From Joyebacterum sp964521425 (GTDB taxonomy: Bacteria; Joyebacterota; Joyebacteria; Joyebacterales; Joyebacteraceae), in assembly GCA_964521425.1 (NCBI GenBank), contig CAZFRO010000012.1, forward strand, positions 1 through 64,000: a stretch of DNA of 64,000 nucleotides, given 5' to 3'. Every line of letters starts with the position of its first letter. The first letter of the stretch is position 1. Made by a program: the position numbers and the translations under genes. The notes under the pieces were generated by a model. It saw nothing but the letters and a program-made list of their open reading frames with translations. It was not told the DNA's origin and did no database searches. This document shows, one piece after another, positions 57,500 through 64,000 of this stretch.

Positions 57500-58117
57500 C
57501 TAGGACAACATCACATTCAGAAGCTGGAACATCAGATTGAAGAGCCCGTTGAAGACTTTCAGGTACAGAAGACCGAATACTATAATGAAACCGAATCGTT
57601 CGATCGAGAGATATCGGACGGCCATCTCAACCGGAAGAAACGCCGCCAGGATGCGCGATCCATCAAGCGGCGGGATGGGAATGAGGTTGATGAGCCCGAG
57701 GAACATGTTTATCGCAGCACCTGAGCCCGCGAGGAAACCCACCCAGTACGGCCAGCCCAGTGAAACCGCGAGACGGAAGACGATGATCCAGACAACCATC
57801 TGAATCCCGTTCGCGACCGGACCCGCAACCGCCGTGATGGCGAAGTCCCTGAGCGGATTCTTAAACCGCCTGATATCCACGGGGACCGGCTTCGCCCATC
57901 CAATCAAAAAACTGGAACCACTGAGGAGAAGGAACCCGGGGATGATGATGCTCCCCATGATGTCTATGTGCGGTATGGGATTGAGCGTGAGCCGACCCAT
58001 CCGGCGGGCGGTCGGATCTCCGAGCCTCTCCGCGGCAAGGCCGTGAGCGACCTCATGTATAATGATGGCGGAGATGAGGACGAATATCCGGATGATCCAC
58101 TGCAGCGGTGTTGCCAT
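57500..58117 (-). CDS. M50-family site-2 protease-like membrane protein
   Basis: The 205-residue protein has the zinc motif HEVAHG in its first helix (IIIHEVAHGLAAERLGDPTA), about five membrane helices, and the third-ligand motif NLIPIPPLDGSRIL. It is a compact M50 protein of the Rip/SpoIVFB-like 'site-2 protease' group without a PDZ domain. The substrate is unknown. Two ATGs are adjacent (58120 and 58117); the second fits the GGAAGAGG site better and overlaps the HAD stop. A ~170-base gap with no gene separates it from tusA downstream. Confidence 0.86.
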   Translation of the reverse strand: MATPLQWIIRIFVLISAIIIHEVAHGLAAERLGDPTARRMGRLTLNPIPHIDIMGSIIIPGFLLLSGSSFLIGWAKPVPVDIRRFKNPLRDFAITAVAGPVANGIQMVVWIIVFRLAVSLGWPYWVGFLAGSGAAINMFLGLINLIPIPPLDGSRILAAFLPVEMAVRYLSIERFGFIIVFGLLYLKVFNGLFNLMFQLLNVMLS

Positions 58118-58815
58118 CATTCCTCTTCCATCCAGCGATCAAGAAGTCCGATCAGGTCTTCGAATCGCTCAATGATAGCACAATCCACCTCGCCGTACGC
58201 GCCGTAAGGATCGAAAAGCACCGGTCTCATACCGACGCCCCTCGCCCCCACTACATCGACCGCGTAGTAGTCGCCGACATAGATAGTATCGGCTGCGGCG
58301 AGTGAGGAGAGTTTGAGGGCCGCCTCGAAGATCCCCGGGTCCGGTTTGCTGATGCTGATGATCGCGGAGTCGATGAGGAACTCGAATCTGTCCCGAATGC
58401 CGATCTCGCTCAGCCGTTCCTCAAGGCGACCGTCCGAGTTTGAGATGATCCCTGTCACGAGCCCTCTGAGTTCAAGCTCGTCGAGTACGTGGTCGAGCCC
58501 ATCGACGGGGATCTTCCAGATTCCCAATCCCTCGTCGTTCGCGGCGCGTGTCATCTCGATCGCATTAGGGATGACCTCAGGCTTGAGGCCGAGAAGCTCA
58601 TAGAAAGGGGTGTAGTAGATGGGCCAGAAATCGTAGACGTTCTTTCCCGGGGCTTGCGATACAGCTCGGTCGAATGCCTCTCGTGCACGGGCCTCCGCCG
58701 CCATGACCTCATCGGTCGTGACGGAGAGACCAAGATTCGAGGCGATGTCCTTGTAGATATCGTAATCGGGAAAGACGATGGTGTTGCCGGCGTCGAAGAA
58801 GACCCCCTTGACCAT
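58117..58815 (-). CDS. HAD-superfamily hydrolase
   Basis: The 232-residue protein has motif I FFDAGNTIVF (nucleophile Asp8), motif II ISNSDGRLEE, a Lys in SISKPDPGIFEAAL and motif III VGDYYAVDVVGARGVG. The acid/base Asp two positions after the nucleophile is replaced by Gly (DAG), as in some HAD branches. It is likely a phosphatase of unknown substrate. GGGGGAAG precedes the ATG at 58815; the longer frame to 58938 would overlap the upstream gene. Confidence 0.86.
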   Translation of the reverse strand: MVKGVFFDAGNTIVFPDYDIYKDIASNLGLSVTTDEVMAAEARAREAFDRAVSQAPGKNVYDFWPIYYTPFYELLGLKPEVIPNAIEMTRAANDEGLGIWKIPVDGLDHVLDELELRGLVTGIISNSDGRLEERLSEIGIRDRFEFLIDSAIISISKPDPGIFEAALKLSSLAAADTIYVGDYYAVDVVGARGVGMRPVLFDPYGAYGEVDCAIIERFEDLIGLLDRWMEEE

Positions 58816-58871
58816 CCAACTTCCCCCGATCGAAATCAGTTCATTCGGCCCGCGCAGGTGCGTGGACGGAG

Positions 58872-60296
58872 CTAGTTCAACTTGGCCTTTACAAGTGCGA
58901 GGTCGGCCGATGTCCCGGCGATGAGCGCGTGACTCCAAGCGTTGCTGTATGAGGTTAGCGCGTCAATCTCAGAGCCATGACCCGCAGCCTGCTTGCTGTT
59001 TCCATCGGCCAGCCACGCGCGGCACGCACGTGCGCTTGTGTGTGCGGTCTGAAGACCGGAGTTGCGCCTGAACCTCGCGGCGACATCGTCGAGAGCATTG
59101 TCCTGCTGTCTCTGGCTGGCGCTCGAATCGTAGCCTGCATCAGACCTGAACTTCGTCTCGAAGCGATCGTCCGCCCTGGCCACGTTCGTGGATGCGAACT
59201 CGACCGCCCGTTCGGCGAGCATCCCCTCCGCTCTGACTATACCACGGATGAGCCCCTTGAGCCTACTCAAGGACTCCTCGGGGAGAGCGCCCCCCTCCGG
59301 CCCCAGAACATTCGTCTCAAGAGCCTCGACAATCCCGATGCTTGCCCCGATGAGATTCCAGGACATGTATATGGCGCCGTCCACCTCGGCCGGCTGGGCC
59401 GAGAACGTGTCCACCTGCTCCGACATCTCCGCAACCGACCGCGTCAGCCCGACGAACGTCCTGTTTGATGATGACAGGGCATCGACCGCGGGGCCGATGC
59501 GCGCAGCCAGTCGCCGAATCTCGGAGGCCGCCATCTGCACCTTCTCCCATTCGACATCAAGCCGTGCCTGGTTCTGAACCGCGGCGCCGTCCCGGATCTC
59601 CCAGACGAGCTGCTCGAGCTCGACTGCTGCCGTGTCGGCTGCCGCTGCCTCAAACAGGAGTCCCGACATGGCCGATGTAAGCCGTGTGGCACTCTCTGCC
59701 ATTGTCGAGTAATCGGTCTCACCACCATCGAGGGGCTCCATGCCCATGTCGATGTCGCGCCCCAACCTCAGTGCCCTGGTCCCGATCTCCGAAAGCGCCG
59801 TCACCATGCGTTCGAGATCATCCGTCGTCGGCCGGCTCTTGCCGGTAACCGACTCGTGCCAGACGATCTGACCGAAGAGGGTCTCCCGCACCGCCCCCTG
59901 CATCGGCATGAGCGGAGAAAGCCCGGGGATTCCGCAGGTCGGGTCCATTCCTCCCAGGGTCTCCATCGATTCGGTGATGCGATTGGCGACCGCGGACATG
60001 TCCTTGGCCGCATCCACCACCGATGTCGCCTCCGTTGAGCTCTCCTCGGTGGCAACCCGCATCGCTTCAAACGCAACGCCCTCGACGAAGGCCATCTTGA
60101 GTTCAACGACGATCTCCGCCAGACAGGGCGAGAGCGGGATGTCGAATGTGGTAGGACCGTCCGGAAGTCCGGCCGGAGCAACAAGATCGGACGATGAGGT
60201 GGCTCCAAGGAGCCCTGCGCTCAGAATCAGGACCGCGATGGGCGCCGCGGCCCAACGCCACCATAGCGCATTCATTGTTCCATAAGCACTGTTCAT
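58872..60296 (-). CDS. Exported all-helical protein of unknown function
   Basis: The 474-residue protein has a signal peptide or anchor (WWRWAAAPIAVLILSAGLLG) and a long, Ala/Ser/Glu-rich predicted helical body (VVELKMAFVEGVAFEAMRVATEE ... AARIGPAVDALSSSNRTFVG ...). It has no cysteine pairs or catalytic motif that I recognise. The helical spacing recalls the tail of the HAMP protein at 21610, but I see no clear homology. GGGAGGGG precedes ATG 60296, which is why I prefer it over the longer frame to 60389. It is the first gene of a minus-strand group with HAD and M50. Confidence 0.6.
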   Translation of the reverse strand: MNSAYGTMNALWWRWAAAPIAVLILSAGLLGATSSSDLVAPAGLPDGPTTFDIPLSPCLAEIVVELKMAFVEGVAFEAMRVATEESSTEATSVVDAAKDMSAVANRITESMETLGGMDPTCGIPGLSPLMPMQGAVRETLFGQIVWHESVTGKSRPTTDDLERMVTALSEIGTRALRLGRDIDMGMEPLDGGETDYSTMAESATRLTSAMSGLLFEAAAADTAAVELEQLVWEIRDGAAVQNQARLDVEWEKVQMAASEIRRLAARIGPAVDALSSSNRTFVGLTRSVAEMSEQVDTFSAQPAEVDGAIYMSWNLIGASIGIVEALETNVLGPEGGALPEESLSRLKGLIRGIVRAEGMLAERAVEFASTNVARADDRFETKFRSDAGYDSSASQRQQDNALDDVAARFRRNSGLQTAHTSARACRAWLADGNSKQAAGHGSEIDALTSYSNAWSHALIAGTSADLALVKAKLN

Positions 60297-60485
60297 TTGT
60301 GTGGACCCCTCCCAGCTCGGGCGTTCTTTCGCAATCACGCCCGGCACCGCGCAATAATGCGACATCGCAACCGCCGCCCCTGGGCGCACATAGTGTCATA
60401 TCCTCCGGCCAGCGTCCATCTTGGAGCTAGCCCTCTTGTGTGTTGCATCCACCGTGCCACGCTGAGCAAAGAATCACCACCTTGC

Positions 60486-60514
60486 TTGCCGAGCGACCCC
60501 GGAACCGTCATAAT
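60486..60514 (+). promoter_or_regulatory. Candidate promoter for the DUF3857 pair
   Basis: TTGCCG (60486-60491) and CATAAT (60509-60514) are 17 bases apart, 43 bases before the ATG at 60557, in the divergent gap of about 260 bases that otherwise shows no gene. Confidence 0.45.
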
Positions 60515-60556
60515 GACCCAATGCAATCCACATCATTGGCTTAGGAAGGAGAGAGA

Positions 60557-62536
60557 ATGCGATTCCCTAGAATAGTCCCGCTGATGGTCGCCCTTCTGGC
60601 CCTGTGCTTTTCGAGCGCCGCCGCACTTGAGGAGCCACAACCTCTCGACATCGACGAGGTGTTGAGCCTGATGGAACTCGCCCAGGTACCGGATCGATTC
60701 CTGGAGTACAACCAGATCGTCCTCTTCGATGAAACATCGGTGGAGTTCGAGAGCTCGGGAGCCTACAAGCAGTATAGCCACTCGCTCCTGAAGGTCCTCA
60801 CGGATGAGGGCGTTGACCAGCACGGAGACGAGTCGTTCATCTACCACCGGCGATACACGACCAATGAGATACTCCTCGCCCGGGTCATTAAGGCCGACGG
60901 TACGATAGTCGAGGTCGACGAGGATCTCATCAGCGACGGTACGCCGCCACAGATAACGGCGATGGACATATACGAGTCCGACTTCCGTGAGAAGACGGTC
61001 GTCTTCCCCGGACTCGAAATAGGTGATGCGATCGAGACGATCTCTCTTGAGGATGCGAAGCCCTTGATAGAGGACGGATTCACGGGAACGTACTTCCTCC
61101 AGTACGTCGGTCCCATCCTCGATTCGTCGGTGACGATAGCAGGCCCCTCGGACATGCCGCTTAAGCACGCCGTGCTGAATGGGGAGGCTGAGTTCACAGA
61201 GACGACTGAGGGAGATCTGACGACCTACACGTGGAGAATCACGAACTCCGAGGCACTCGAGCCCGAGATCGGGATGGTGCCCTTCCCCCAGATCGCGACG
61301 CGTCTAACCGTATCGACATTCCATACATGGAGTGAGATCTCGCGGTTTGCCTTCGCTCTCATGGAAGACAAGTGTCTGGCAGACGGCACGGTCACCGATC
61401 TCCTCGCGGACATCATCGAAGAACTCGACACTACAGAGGAGAAGATAACGGCCATACACTACTGGGTGATGGAGAACATCCGGTACCTGGGTATTGCCAT
61501 GGACCGCGGGGCGTTTCTGGAACCGCACCTTGCCTCGTACACCATCGAGAAGGAGTACGGGATCTGCCGCGACAAGGCAGTGCTGATGGTGACAATGCTC
61601 AGGGAGATCGGCGTTCCTTCCTGGGTCGCGTTGGTCAACCCAGGCAAACGAACCGACCAGGAGGTACCTTCGGTCAACTTCGAGCACGGCATCGTTGCCA
61701 TCGAGGACGGTCGCGGAGACTACAGGTACCTCGATCCAACCATGGATAACCACCGGGAGATCGACGCCAGCTACGTCGGTGACCGCTGGGTTCTGCTCGC
61801 CACGGAGGAAGGCCAGGACTTGAGGAAGACCCCACATGTCACGGCGTCCGGCAATTCCGGAGATATCGGCGACGACGCGATCCTGGAGGAGGACGGTGGG
61901 ATATCCGGGAGTGTGACGGTGTCGGGACGAGGCATCTATGAGATGATACTCCGGAAGATGGGCGCGAGCGCAAGCGAGGAGGAGTTACGAATGATGTGGG
62001 ACCAGTCGATCCAGGAGATCTACCCTGGAGCCGAACTCACGTCGTTTGTCCTAGGTGATCACGCTGACCTCTACGAACCGATGAGCATGGAGCTTGAGTA
62101 CGTGATTGAAGACTATGCTCTCGACGCCGACCCCTACCTCCTGTTCCGCGTGCCCGCCTCTACCGGTACCTTTGACTTTCTCTCCGGGCTGCTCGTAGGA
62201 CGTCTGACCAGTCTCCCGAAGCGCGAGTACGCCCTCGCCATCGGAACCACGATCGGAGCGGCCGAACGCTCACTCGTGGAGATTCCTGATGGGTACGCCG
62301 TTGAGAGTCTGCCCGATGAGGTCCACTTCGAGCGGGGGCCCGTTAGCCTGAGCATTACATACGAGTTCGTCCCGGCCTCGGATAACGACGGCACCGCAGC
62401 GATCCGCTACGAGAAGATCTACGGTGTTGCGTCGTTCGAGCTTCAGCCCGACGAGTACTTGGCGCTCAAGGAGGCCTCTCGTCTGGCAAGCCGCTCCGCG
62501 AGGGGTGAAGTGATACTGAAGAAAGAGGAGGGCTAG
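60557..62536 (+). CDS. Exported DUF3857-transglutaminase-like protein
   Basis: The 659-residue protein has a signal peptide (FPRIVPLMVALLALCFSSAAA|LE), an N-terminal DUF3857 beta domain (about 30-270) and a transglutaminase/protease-like core. The catalytic triad looks complete: Cys337 in EYGICRDKAVLMVTML, His377 in NFEHGIVAI and Asp393 in YLDPTMDN. A C-terminal beta domain follows. Such proteins are frequent in FCB bacteria; the substrate is unknown and an envelope or periplasmic location is inferred from the signal. AGGAAGGAGAGAG precedes the ATG. The paralogue follows after three bases. Confidence 0.87.
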   Translation: MRFPRIVPLMVALLALCFSSAAALEEPQPLDIDEVLSLMELAQVPDRFLEYNQIVLFDETSVEFESSGAYKQYSHSLLKVLTDEGVDQHGDESFIYHRRYTTNEILLARVIKADGTIVEVDEDLISDGTPPQITAMDIYESDFREKTVVFPGLEIGDAIETISLEDAKPLIEDGFTGTYFLQYVGPILDSSVTIAGPSDMPLKHAVLNGEAEFTETTEGDLTTYTWRITNSEALEPEIGMVPFPQIATRLTVSTFHTWSEISRFAFALMEDKCLADGTVTDLLADIIEELDTTEEKITAIHYWVMENIRYLGIAMDRGAFLEPHLASYTIEKEYGICRDKAVLMVTMLREIGVPSWVALVNPGKRTDQEVPSVNFEHGIVAIEDGRGDYRYLDPTMDNHREIDASYVGDRWVLLATEEGQDLRKTPHVTASGNSGDIGDDAILEEDGGISGSVTVSGRGIYEMILRKMGASASEEELRMMWDQSIQEIYPGAELTSFVLGDHADLYEPMSMELEYVIEDYALDADPYLLFRVPASTGTFDFLSGLLVGRLTSLPKREYALAIGTTIGAAERSLVEIPDGYAVESLPDEVHFERGPVSLSITYEFVPASDNDGTAAIRYEKIYGVASFELQPDEYLALKEASRLASRSARGEVILKKEEG

Positions 62537-62539
62537 ACG

Positions 62540-64000
62540 ATGCGAATCCCTATTGCTCTTGCTGCAATTGCCCTTCTGGCTTCTGTGGGCTGCGCCAACC
62601 AGTGGGTGGACACGGACATCGAAGGACTTATGGAGAACGCACCCGGACTCGAGGAGTACCCGGATGCAAGTGCAGTGTTCCTGAAGATCCAGAAGCTGAT
62701 AGATGTGGATGCGGACGGCGCGGTGGATGTCCGTAGAAACTCTCTCACACGCATTCTGACACTGATGGGTCGCGAGCAGTACAGCAACCAGTCCTTTATC
62801 TACAACAGCGACATCGAGAAGCTAGAACTCGTGAAGGGCATCACCATCCGGAAGACGGGCCGCGTTGTCGATGTTGAGGAGGATGCCGTCAACGACATCA
62901 CGCCGGCATTCCTCGAAGGCGCCACGATGTACTCAAATGTTCTCCAGAAGGTCATCTCGTTCCCGGTCGCCGGCAGGGGATCGACGATGGAGCTTCAGCT
63001 CCACGAGGTACAGGAGCCCGCGACAGATGGCGGTTTCTCTGGAATTGAGTACTTCGCCGCTCCTGATCCGATTCTGGAGAAGGAGGTCCGGCTCAATGTG
63101 CCGAGCAGTGTGACGGTCACGAGCGAGATCCTCCCGGGATGGGTCGGGTTCGAGGGTGAGGCCACGATGGGCGAGAACCACTGGGTCGTGCGTGATGTCC
63201 CGGCGGTCGTGCCCGAGGAGCACACACTTCCGATCCGGGAGCTGTACCCGCGCGTTCTCTACTCGTCGTACGATTCGTGGGCGGATGCCGCGGCTTTCTT
63301 CGCTGGGAAATTCTACCCACACGTTGAGATCGACGGAGCCGTGGCGGAGCACGCGGCAGGTGTCGTCCAAGGACTCGAATCAAACGAGGACAAAACACGG
63401 GCACTCTTCCTTGATGTCACGGAGAACGTCCGCTACACGCCGCTCGATCTTGGGTTAGGCGGATACGAGCCTGATGACGCGAGTAGCGTTCTCGCGAATC
63501 TTCACGGAGACACACGCGACATGGCCATCCTTCTCGTGAGTCTCCTTCGCTCCGTGGGAATCGACGCGAGACCCGCTCTCGTTCGCGCCTACGGCAGTTC
63601 TTTCACCGAGTCGGTGCCGACACTCAAGCAGTTCGACAAGGTCCTGGTTCGCGTGCCGGAAGGCGATGGCTACAGATTCCTTGACCCGCGTCTCGACGAT
63701 GTCGGCTACGGCCATCTTAGTTGGGGCCCCGGCAACACAGCGCTTGTGATCTCCGATGATGGAACCGGGGAGCTCTTCCGGATAGCCCGGTGGGAGCCCG
63801 AACACAACTACGCCAGGAAGACGTTCTCGATTCAGCTCTCCCCTGAGGGGTCTGCGGAGATGCGGGTTATTTGCCAGCTCGGCGGGTACTACGACAGAGA
63901 AGCGAGGCGCGCGCTCAAGGACGCGACGCCGTCGGAGGAAGACAAGTACTTCGACAGCTCCGCAGATGCCGTATCGTCGGGAGCGACTTCCGTCATGCAC
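62540..64000 (+). CDS. DUF3857 lipoprotein paralogue, catalytic residues lost (partial)
   Basis: From ATG 62540 the frame is open for 487 codons to the window end, so the 3' end is missing. The start MRIPIALAAIALLASVGCAN has a lipobox (SVGC), giving an outer-envelope lipoprotein. The DUF3857 domain (YSNQSFIYNSDIEKLELVKGITI ...) aligns with the neighbour, but in the transglutaminase core the Cys is Thr325 (HGDTRDMAILL against GICRDKAVLM) and the His is Lys367 (QFDKVLVRV against FEHGIVAI), while Asp382 remains. It is probably a non-catalytic partner of the active paralogue three bases upstream. Confidence 0.82.
   Translation, partial: MRIPIALAAIALLASVGCANQWVDTDIEGLMENAPGLEEYPDASAVFLKIQKLIDVDADGAVDVRRNSLTRILTLMGREQYSNQSFIYNSDIEKLELVKGITIRKTGRVVDVEEDAVNDITPAFLEGATMYSNVLQKVISFPVAGRGSTMELQLHEVQEPATDGGFSGIEYFAAPDPILEKEVRLNVPSSVTVTSEILPGWVGFEGEATMGENHWVVRDVPAVVPEEHTLPIRELYPRVLYSSYDSWADAAAFFAGKFYPHVEIDGAVAEHAAGVVQGLESNEDKTRALFLDVTENVRYTPLDLGLGGYEPDDASSVLANLHGDTRDMAILLVSLLRSVGIDARPALVRAYGSSFTESVPTLKQFDKVLVRVPEGDGYRFLDPRLDDVGYGHLSWGPGNTALVISDDGTGELFRIARWEPEHNYARKTFSIQLSPEGSAEMRVICQLGGYYDREARRALKDATPSEEDKYFDSSADAVSSGATSVMH

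Noticed and set aside
1..64000. CRISPR arrays, insertion sequences, prophage
   Set aside because: No spaced direct repeats of CRISPR type, no transposase motifs and no phage structural genes were seen on either strand.

Overview
The window looks like a stretch of chromosome from a high-GC, two-membraned (didermal) bacterium of the FCB type, probably a candidate phylum such as Eisenbacteria, Krumholzibacteria or a relative. The evidence is indirect. There is a complete Tol-Pal system. Two proteins end in a FlgD-like C-terminal secretion domain (NSPNPFNP / NAPNPFNP ... LLK), one of them on a gingipain-type (C25) scaffold. A DUF2723 membrane glycosyltransferase-like protein, tandem DUF3857 proteins and a four-gene succinate dehydrogenase are also present. 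No phylogenetic marker in the window fixes the phylum. I see no phage, insertion sequence or CRISPR array. Most of the window is core genome, with a few decayed genes.

Layout. 0.3-6.4 kb: two secreted paralogues with a shared C-terminal motif, then a 1549-residue C25-like surface protein whose catalytic His position reads Asp. 6.5-7.5 kb: phosphofructokinase. 7.5-16.4 kb: one promoter, a CAU-anticodon tRNA and a hairpin, followed by tilS-hpt-ftsH-folP-cdaA and a DUF2723-TPR protein in near-continuous array. 16.4-20.7 kb (minus): DUF885 and M16 metallopeptidases. 20.7-21.6 kb: non-coding, with repeats, a possible decayed gene and hairpins. 21.6-24.7 kb: HAMP protein, nitrilase-family amidase and an unknown protein. 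24.7-30.6 kb (minus): Yip1-like membrane protein, tolQ, tolR, TolA/TonB-like, tolB, pal and a coiled-coil LysM lipoprotein. 30.7-34.7 kb (minus): PHP phosphatase, small membrane protein, sodium:solute symporter with an overlapping 44-residue accessory protein, and a beta-barrel-like protein.

34.9-38.5 kb is a scar. A C25-protein tail on the minus strand and a TolB/FlgO-TPR gene on the plus strand, both missing their 5' parts, meet head to head near 36,600. The TPR gene also carries an in-frame TAG. 38.5-43.6 kb (minus): MrfA helicase and MrfB nuclease homologues, separated by a metallo-beta-lactamase-fold hydrolase and a dipeptide epimerase. 43.6-46.8 kb (minus): sdhCDAB. 46.9-52.7 kb (minus): lexA, DUF6504, an Fpg/Nei glycosylase, a secreted protein, dinB, DUF72 and a frameshifted DUF3795 gene. 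This looks like an SOS operon, with a perfect palindrome in the spacer of the lexA promoter. 53.1-54.6 kb (minus): a thiol-redox relay (periplasmic thioredoxin, CcdA, CCPKC mini-thioredoxin). 54.7-55.4 kb: a methyltransferase. 55.4-57.3 kb (minus): TusA, DsrE and a NifS/IscS homologue that lacks the PLP lysine. 57.5-60.3 kb (minus): M50 protease, HAD hydrolase and a long helical secreted protein. 60.6-64.0 kb: two tandem DUF3857 proteins, the second lacking the transglutaminase catalytic residues and cut by the window end.

The most interesting items are the lysine-less desulfurase with its sulfur carriers, the head-to-head truncation scar, the SOS operon with its operator, and several enzymes with a substituted catalytic residue (C25 GDG, PFK GGNG, DUF3857 TRD).
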